Positions 59,801-64,000 of a DNA stretch of 64,000 bases are shown in pieces. The notes below the pieces were generated by a model. The model searched no databases, was not told the origin of the DNA, and was given only the letters and a program-made list of their open reading frames with translations. The stretch is taken from positions 124,001 to 188,000 of the forward strand of contig NZ_JONP01000008.1 of assembly GCF_000711725.1 (NCBI RefSeq), in the 5' to 3' direction. The DNA is from Roseomonas aerilata DSM 19363 (lineage in GTDB: Bacteria > Pseudomonadota > Alphaproteobacteria > Acetobacterales > Acetobacteraceae). A program made the position numbers and the translations under genes. Numbering within the stretch: position 1 is the first letter of the stretch; every line of letters starts with the position of its first letter.

Positions 59801-61066
59801 CTCGTCTACCAGCTTCAGAAGGTCATCGGTCCTGATGGTACAGAGAGGCCAGTTCGCCAGGCCCCCCCAGGGGATCCTGCTGAGCCACTGGTACTCCGTT
59901 GCCGAGAGGGAGAGACGGTAAGGGTGCGCTTGACCAACGGCCTGCCACCTGGCACCAAACTGCTGCCCGAGCCCTTTGCACCGACCGTGCCCGTCGAGGA
60001 GCGCAGTGCAGTCCTGGAGCGCCCGACCCGTCCGGTGTCCTCCCAGGTCTCGATGCACGCGGACCTCCTGCGCTTCGACGTCAAGCATTCCGATGGCGCC
60101 AACGTTGGCCGGAATACAGGCAACGGGTTGCAGAGCGCGCCTCCAGGTCAAACCGTGGTCTACGAATGGCAGACTGATCGCCCGCCGCCATCCCCGGAGA
60201 ACCCTAACCCTAATGGTGGGGAACCGCTGGGGCCACTCCTCCTCCAGGACATGGCTGACTTCCGCAACCACCGGCATCACGGCCTTATCGGTGCGCTCAT
60301 CGTCGAACCAAGGGACGCCACCCCTATCTGGGTGGAGCCTGGCGCTTCATCAGCCGTCGGTCACCAGGAGGCCTGGGATGGCCCTCGCGCTACCCTGGTC
60401 AGCGGGAAGGGCAAGGGAGAGCAGCGCGTGGAGGAGGTCGTCCTGCTGCTCCAGGACGGTCTCCGGCACTACCTACGGGGAAACATCTACATTCCCATAC
60501 AGGACGAACTGCCAAGCCATGGCGAGGAGGAGGCCGACCACGAGGATCAGGGACAGAAGGGGTTCAACTACAGGTCCGAACCGGTTGGCCCCGACATACA
60601 ACGGGTCCTGCAGGGCAAGTCTGAGAGATGGCTCTCCAACCCAAACCCTGCGACCCCCGTCTTCTCTGTGCCGGAACAGAGCCTGGTCAGGCTCCACCTG
60701 ATTGGCGCTACCGATAAGCCCCGGAATCAAAGCTTCACCATCCATGGGGTAGCCTGGCGAGAGCACCGGTTTCTGGGCCAGGGAGTGGGCCCCTGCGTTT
60801 CGTCGGAGTCAGCGATCACGACGGGTACTGCGAGGACGTACGAGTTCAAGGTCCATGGTGCGGGGGACTACGCCTATAGAAGCGGCATTTTGAAGTGGGC
60901 GGTGCCCCAGGGATTGTGGGGGATCCTCCGCGTCCGCAAGACACCAGCTACTTCCTCAGGGATGTCTGGGACGGCTCAGGCCGTCAATCAGCAACCGGTG
61001 GTGTCCCTGCTTATCGCGGGTGCGGTCGGGTGGGTCGCTGGTCTGTTGGCGAATAGGAGGCGGTAG
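56807..61066 (+). CDS. Giant multicopper oxidase, MnxG-like (putative Mn(II)/metal oxidase)
   Basis: 1,419 residues from ATG 56807 (GGAGAG upstream). Three two-domain cupredoxin units, each marked by VHGLFGALIVEP-type ends (near 195, 735 and 1157). Copper motifs: THVFHLHLYEWH (about 377) and WHCHLYPHFHEGMW (about 432) in unit 1; TLHVHMV (about 678) and GTIFFHDHLF (about 722) in unit 2. Units 3 and others are degenerate. The C-terminus has a hydrophobic helix (SLLIAGAVGWVAGLLANRRR). No signal peptide. Start MPIYYNREGDHDHNG resembles MnxG-type manganese oxidases (from memory). Would oxidise a metal or organic donor while reducing O2 to water. No accessory genes adjacent. Confidence 0.88.
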   Translation: MAQQAGTSAHAAPIAASAEYHVTALQMPIYYNREGDHDHNGLIFALNINLPLLKYIRALADGTDETPYKAEALLLAGRLGMPFPQTQKQARAPHPLVRPLVVRVNKGRKLCIQLHNEIQARWVGLHLVGPGYDVRSDDGSEVGANPPSLVAPGAYRRFEWACEDEGVFPFHDGGSYSGGEDGTNVHGLFGALIVEPEHAIWRDPITGRTSEDGPLDGLYLDVISSGQAPSKVFPTSATTLPHHPWETPREYHDFHTEDHREFVIFFHDEPEFVPPHVEVVQDPCLAAEPGGAGGAHGGHGAGDDPLPIMPISYRAEPMVNREQTLWRWLRQGHVLHRPVLNEEQHHSSWLYGDPATPILKAYIGDPVRIRFVHAGVRETHVFHLHLYEWHAVPEDRTSPRIDAISVSPQTAHTIELAWGAGNRHQVAGDVIWHCHLYPHFHEGMWGMFRTFETLQRGAQKNVESPLISIPDPVYAGRRLDHYPDGTPVERLWPLPGRVPPAPTPTHPGYPLYIPGEVRQKSPIPPWPLEGQPLPADYDYRPVPTALEKDAFNGNPVPGEMFTRHPFVVGQDAEWPQGGPSQYSANGPRQVGHDISVATMPVEYNGYGWHDKQGHLYYRDADGEPQPGDIKQPLFFRAQHGQILNLTLHNKLPLQIPETEFDLAFPPCAERPWEGECTLHVHMVKFDPICADGASVGWNYISGPVAGKKMVYRWWLDQEFGTIFFHDHLFANYRQKHGLFGALIVEPPGAEFYHPREGRQIVSGLQARIRVPGRTPEWTREFCIGIQDFIPMWDRDDNPLNPPDHPGGHGDQGVMALNYRSDPIHERLRTGPAAADVVDPAYWFSSGTPYNRDPYTVRFDTYADDPLWFRLVQGSHEEQHSFQIHGMRWQRFRVNPDSAIRNQQTFGLAEAFTFIQGEPYRSGDYLYKLSSADDLWLGCWGLIRAHNPADGDAVTGGLLKLDNPPVAAPPVSGLIREFHVRAEMRRIVYRDPDLVDPFGLVYQLQKVIGPDGTERPVRQAPPGDPAEPLVLRCREGETVRVRLTNGLPPGTKLLPEPFAPTVPVEERSAVLERPTRPVSSQVSMHADLLRFDVKHSDGANVGRNTGNGLQSAPPGQTVVYEWQTDRPPPSPENPNPNGGEPLGPLLLQDMADFRNHRHHGLIGALIVEPRDATPIWVEPGASSAVGHQEAWDGPRATLVSGKGKGEQRVEEVVLLLQDGLRHYLRGNIYIPIQDELPSHGEEEADHEDQGQKGFNYRSEPVGPDIQRVLQGKSERWLSNPNPATPVFSVPEQSLVRLHLIGATDKPRNQSFTIHGVAWREHRFLGQGVGPCVSSESAITTGTARTYEFKVHGAGDYAYRSGILKWAVPQGLWGILRVRKTPATSSGMSGTAQAVNQQPVVSLLIAGAVGWVAGLLANRRR

Positions 61067-61592
61067 GACCTGGTGGGCGCCCTGGCGACACTGGCTGGGG
61101 CTCCCGCTGAACCAATGGAACGCGGATCAGCCTGCTTCATCGCCGACCTTGCATTCCTTGAGGGATGGGAAGCTTCTGTTCTGGGCGTCCCTGCTGCACG
61201 TCCCGCTCGTATTGCACTAGACGCCGTTGGCGCTCGGAGTGCGATGTGCGGGGGTTTAATATGGCACGAACCGCAGCATCTTGAGGATCCCTCCACGCTC
61301 TTCTAACGGGAGGAATGCTCATCGACGTACGCGTGCGCCACGACTTGGCCCGGGATCCATCCTTGGAGCCGATCGGCTACAGCGGCGCCGACCGGGAACC
61401 GTTCGCGACGTGGTGGGCGAGGACCAAGGGGCGTTTGGCCAACCTACATCCCCTCGTTCTGAGGCGGTTGGTATAAGACGAACCCTCTCGACCCTCATGG
61501 CAAGGGCTTTAGCACGCCAAAGCGGGCCAGCGCTTCTTTCACCCGCGCCTGAACGCTGGGGAAGACAGCGGCGCGAGGCGGCCGCCATCCGC
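61067..61592. other. Intergenic region after the oxidase
   Basis: 526 bp. Apart from the 53-codon frame below nothing is supported. No terminator with a T-tract was seen. Confidence 0.4.
61315..61476 (+). CDS. Possible short protein or gene remnant
   Basis: 53 codons starting MLIDVRVRHDLARDPSLEPI; a GGGAGGA run abuts the ATG too closely to be an ideal ribosome site. The C-terminal half (FATWWARTKGRLANLHPLVL) is protein-like. Too short for the automatic frame search. Could be a fragment of a lost gene. Confidence 0.25.
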   Translation: MLIDVRVRHDLARDPSLEPIGYSGADREPFATWWARTKGRLANLHPLVLRRLV

Positions 61593-62402
61593 TCAAGCAT
61601 TGAGTTCGAGGAACGCTCGCGTTGCCTCACCACAGAGGCGACCTTTCTCAGTAGCGAGAAGGCCAATGTCGCGCGCGCAGGGCGCCTCGATCGCAATCGG
61701 AGTTTCTGGTGGGAAAGCTGCGAGGAAGTCACGCAGCGGCAAGTTGCCTTCTCCGGGGTAGAAGCGCCCGCCCCGTCCCTCCGGCCGGAGCCCCTCGGGC
61801 GGGGGCGAGGCGAGGGTCGCATCGCAAAGGTGCATGTAGGGCAACAGGTCAGCCGCAATGTCGCGCAGATCGGCCGGTGAGCCGCCGGAGCGCCAGAGGT
61901 GCAGCGCGTCCACGAGCAACCTCGCGTTCGGCTGCGCCACCTCCCGCAGCATGGCAAGCGCCGCGCCGACCGTATTCAGGGCGACGTAGGACATAGGTTC
62001 GAGGGCAATCGAAAGGCCGTGAGTGCGCGCGAGCTCGCAGAGGCGGAAGAAGTTGTCGTGGCAGCGGCTCACGTCAGGGTCGTTGCCGACGACGAGGAGG
62101 TGTCCCGCGCCGAGACGGGCCCCTGTCTCCAGCGCGGGCGCCAGGGCGGCGATGTTTGTCCTCGGGGTGAGCCACACGGCCTCTACGTCGTGGACCCGCA
62201 GCCCGGTGGCATCGAGGCGCTCCAGGATGGCGCGGATCATCGCCTCATCGCCGGTCACGGGCAAGATCACGTCGGTCGGCATCGGCGGGACTATTCGGAG
62301 GCCAACCGCATCGAAGCCGCCCGCCGCCGCTGCGTCCAGCAGTTCCAGTGGCCCGCAGGGCATGACGGTGAGGTGCGCGAGGGAGAGGCGTGTCGTCGGC
62401 AT
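61593..62402 (-). CDS. Sugar phosphate isomerase/epimerase (xylose isomerase-like TIM barrel)
   Basis: 269 residues. AP-endonuclease family 2 fold: RLSLAHLTVMPCGPLELLDA at the start, then AAAGGFDAVGLRIVPP, LRVHDVEAVWLTPRTN and a metal-site glutamate in LSIALEPMSYVALNT. Later HLCDATLA and EGNLPLRDFL hold the other metal ligands. Isomerises or epimerises a keto sugar; some relatives are dehydroshikimate dehydratases. Last gene of the aroE-SDR cluster, which may indicate quinate/sugar acid catabolism. Confidence 0.85.
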   Translation of the reverse strand: MPTTRLSLAHLTVMPCGPLELLDAAAAGGFDAVGLRIVPPMPTDVILPVTGDEAMIRAILERLDATGLRVHDVEAVWLTPRTNIAALAPALETGARLGAGHLLVVGNDPDVSRCHDNFFRLCELARTHGLSIALEPMSYVALNTVGAALAMLREVAQPNARLLVDALHLWRSGGSPADLRDIAADLLPYMHLCDATLASPPPEGLRPEGRGGRFYPGEGNLPLRDFLAAFPPETPIAIEAPCARDIGLLATEKGRLCGEATRAFLELNA

Positions 62403-62513
62403 GCCGGACGTCCTACTCGGTGGCAGACTACGCTCACGGCGGCCACGAGCGCAAAGTTATAGCGGAGCAGACCACCTGTACCTGCGGTCAGTCCGAACTT
62501 TACGAGCCGGGTA

Positions 62514-62588
62514 TTAGATGACCAGGAAGCGCCGCGCGGCCTCGGCGAGCACCTCTATGCCCATCACCAGGGACGTCACGTTGATCAA
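62514..62588 (-). other. In-frame open stretch beyond the SDR stop
   Basis: After the TAG of the SDR gene the same frame continues 24 codons (TTG ATC AAC GTG...) to a TAA at 62,514-62,516, coding LINVTSLVMGIEVLAEAARR plus FLVI. It reads like the end of a protein. Possibly a remnant of a lost gene between the two genes; too short to be called. Confidence 0.25.
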
Positions 62589-63401
62589 CTAATACTGGTG
62601 GATGTGCATGCCGCCATCGATCTGGACGGCCATCCCGGTCGCGAATGGCATATCCCCAGCAGCCAGGGTGGCCACAGCTCGGCCGACATCGTCCGGTGTT
62701 CCCCAACGGTTAATGGGCGTAAAGCCCTCGGCCAGCAGTGCATCGAAGCGGTCGCGCGCCACTGCCGTCATGGGCGTCCGGATCAACCCTGGCCGCACCT
62801 CGTACACGCAGATCCCATGTGCCGCGAGGCGGACTGCGAACAGCTTTGCCATCATCGACACCGCCGCCTTCGACATGGCGTACTCCCCGCGCTCTGGTGC
62901 AGCGATCGCGGCGTTGGATGACGAGATGAAGACGACCGAGCGGCTGCCCTCCACCCCCTGGGACTCGGCTGCCAACATACGGCGACAGACAGCCTGAGTC
63001 AGGAAGAAGGCTGCCCGCGTGTTGACGGCAAAATTCGTGTCGTAGCTTGCGACGGATACGTCGAGCAGGTCGCCGCGCGAGGCCACGGAGACCCCGGCGT
63101 TATTGACCAAGCAGTCCAGGCGTCCAAACGCTGCATAGACCTCATCGACGAAACGGGGGTGATCCTCCAGGTCAGCGATGTCCCCGGCCACGAAGGCGAT
63201 CCTGGCCGATGGATCAGCCCTTTCCCTCAGGTCAGCCTCTCGCTCGGCGCTGAAGGACCGGTCGCCGACGACGACATCGAACCCACGTCGTGTCAGGGCG
63301 ACGACAATACCTCCGCCGATCCCGCCCGCCCCGCCGGTTACCAGCGCCACGCGACGTGGAATGCCTTGTGTGGCCGGAGCCGCCTCGGCTGAGGACAACA
63401 T
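62589..63401 (-). CDS. SDR family oxidoreductase (3-oxoacyl-ACP reductase-like)
   Basis: 270 residues. Classical SDR: TGGAGGIGGGIVVAL dinucleotide site, LVNNAGVSVAS, catalytic Ser in VVFISSSNAAI and Tyr/Lys in YAMSKAAVSMM. It ends GMAVQIDGGMHIHQY, the normal C-terminal shape. Reduces or oxidises a hydroxy/keto substrate with NAD(P). It sits between the shikimate dehydrogenase-like gene and the TIM-barrel gene on one transcript. Confidence 0.9.
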   Translation of the reverse strand: MLSSAEAAPATQGIPRRVALVTGGAGGIGGGIVVALTRRGFDVVVGDRSFSAEREADLRERADPSARIAFVAGDIADLEDHPRFVDEVYAAFGRLDCLVNNAGVSVASRGDLLDVSVASYDTNFAVNTRAAFFLTQAVCRRMLAAESQGVEGSRSVVFISSSNAAIAAPERGEYAMSKAAVSMMAKLFAVRLAAHGICVYEVRPGLIRTPMTAVARDRFDALLAEGFTPINRWGTPDDVGRAVATLAAGDMPFATGMAVQIDGGMHIHQY

Positions 63402-63412
63402 AATGCAGCTCC

Positions 63413-64000
63413 TCAGAGGACCGGCGCGAAAGCGATGACCTGGGACTCTTCGCCAAGGCGGAAGAACTCCCGGTAAAGGCCGATTTGCTCGGCCAGCATG
63501 TGGATGCCCGGCTGAACCGGAAGACCGAGAGAGGCGGCCTCCCGCAGCAGCCTGGTTTCCGCGGGCTTCATGATGATGTCGGCAACACGGGTACCAGGTC
63601 TCAGCGCCGAAGGCTCGAAGGGCAGAGGATCCTCAGCACGGAGACCGAGAGGTGTCGCGTTGATGACGACTGCCGCATCCTCCAGAGGCGGCCGAGCCGG
63701 GGTATGGACAGCGCCGGGCCAGCGCCCGGACAGCCGCTCCGCCAGTGCTGCCGTCTTGCCCAGTACTGGGTCGACCACGTGCAACTCCTGCGCGCCCTGC
63801 TCCAGAAGGGCGGCCGCGATAGCGACACCGGCACCACCCGCGCCGAACAGGACGACAGACCCGTTTCGCAGGTCCTGTCCTGCCTTCAGCAGACCGGTGA
63901 CGAAGCCCCGCCCGTCGAAGTTATCGGCTGACCAGGTACCGTCCGGATCACGTCGGAGCGCGTTCGCCGCGCCCGTGAGCTCGACCATTCCGCTCCGGCG
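63413..64000 (-). CDS. Shikimate/quinate dehydrogenase-like protein (5' cut by window edge)
   Basis: C-terminal two-thirds of an AroE-family protein. The NADP-binding site is SVVLFGAGGAGVAIAAALLE, preceded by TGAANALRRDPDGTWSADNF and DGRGFVTGL, and followed by VINATPLGLRAEDPLPF. The frame stays open past the internal ATG at 63988 to the window edge, so the catalytic-Lys region lies outside. It leads an operon with an SDR and a TIM-barrel isomerase, which fits a catabolic rather than aromatic-biosynthesis copy (inference). Confidence 0.88.
   Translation of the reverse strand, partial: RRSGMVELTGAANALRRDPDGTWSADNFDGRGFVTGLLKAGQDLRNGSVVLFGAGGAGVAIAAALLEQGAQELHVVDPVLGKTAALAERLSGRWPGAVHTPARPPLEDAAVVINATPLGLRAEDPLPFEPSALRPGTRVADIIMKPAETRLLREAASLGLPVQPGIHMLAEQIGLYREFFRLGEESQVIAFAPVL

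Overview
The window looks like a chromosomal segment of a high-GC alphaproteobacterium. Several orphan tripartite-tricarboxylate (Bug/TctC) receptors, a GDP-rhamnose/ABC polysaccharide cassette and the order rpsT-dnaA-dnaN-recF-gyrB suggest Acetobacteraceae (Roseomonas-like). That placement is inferred from gene content and was not tested by a search.

Layout. 1-2.4 kb holds the end of a peptide-type ABC transporter (fused double ATPase), a small membrane protein and a MarR regulator. 2.4-3.9 kb is a leucyl aminopeptidase. 4.0-12.2 kb is a surface-polysaccharide locus: three GT4-type glycosyltransferases, GDP-mannose 4,6-dehydratase plus a partner reductase (GDP-6-deoxyhexose supply), a PglD-like acyltransferase and a Wzm/Wzt-type export ABC pair. 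12.2-14.6 kb carries two envelope lipoproteins (glycine-zipper, and lytic transglycosylase-SPOR). 14.6-18.1 kb is a methionine importer, metN-metI-metQ-metQ. 18.2-34.6 kb is ordinary metabolism: D-amino-acid oxidase-like protein, Thr/Ser dehydratase, cupin, MoaB, sulfatase, three Bug receptors, alpha/beta hydrolase, KefB-type antiporter, two EamA transporters, a TPP enzyme, a SIMPL protein and an enoyl-CoA hydratase. 34.6-42.9 kb is the replication cluster rpsT, dnaA, dnaN, recF, gyrB, with an unexpected SH3/transmembrane gene on the opposite strand between dnaN and recF.

Directly after gyrB the character changes. From about 42.9 to 56.7 kb the coding density and GC fall, the genes are mostly uncharacterised, and defence-type modules accumulate: a small TPR-like protein, a DUF4062 (TIR-like) protein, an Mrr-like restriction endonuclease, a three-gene AbiEi/AbiEii-like operon with a second, orphan AbiEi, and a three-gene operon built round a soluble FtsH-like AAA+/M41 protease. 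A plasmid-type replication initiator follows. I read this as an integrated plasmid or genomic island beside the replication genes. No integrase, relaxase or partition gene is visible, so its boundaries are inferred.

56.8-61.1 kb is one very large multicopper oxidase of about 1,419 residues. It has three two-domain cupredoxin units and a permuted order of copper motifs, resembling MnxG-type Mn(II) oxidases. The right end (61.6-64 kb) is a minus-strand catabolic cluster: a shikimate dehydrogenase-like gene (cut by the window edge), an SDR oxidoreductase and a TIM-barrel sugar isomerase.

No tRNA, rRNA, CRISPR array or intact insertion sequence was recognised. Best candidates for undescribed biology are the soluble FtsH-like operon (50,193-53,036), the AbiE-like operon with an altered nucleotidyltransferase motif (47,035-49,859) and the permuted multicopper oxidase (56,807-61,066).
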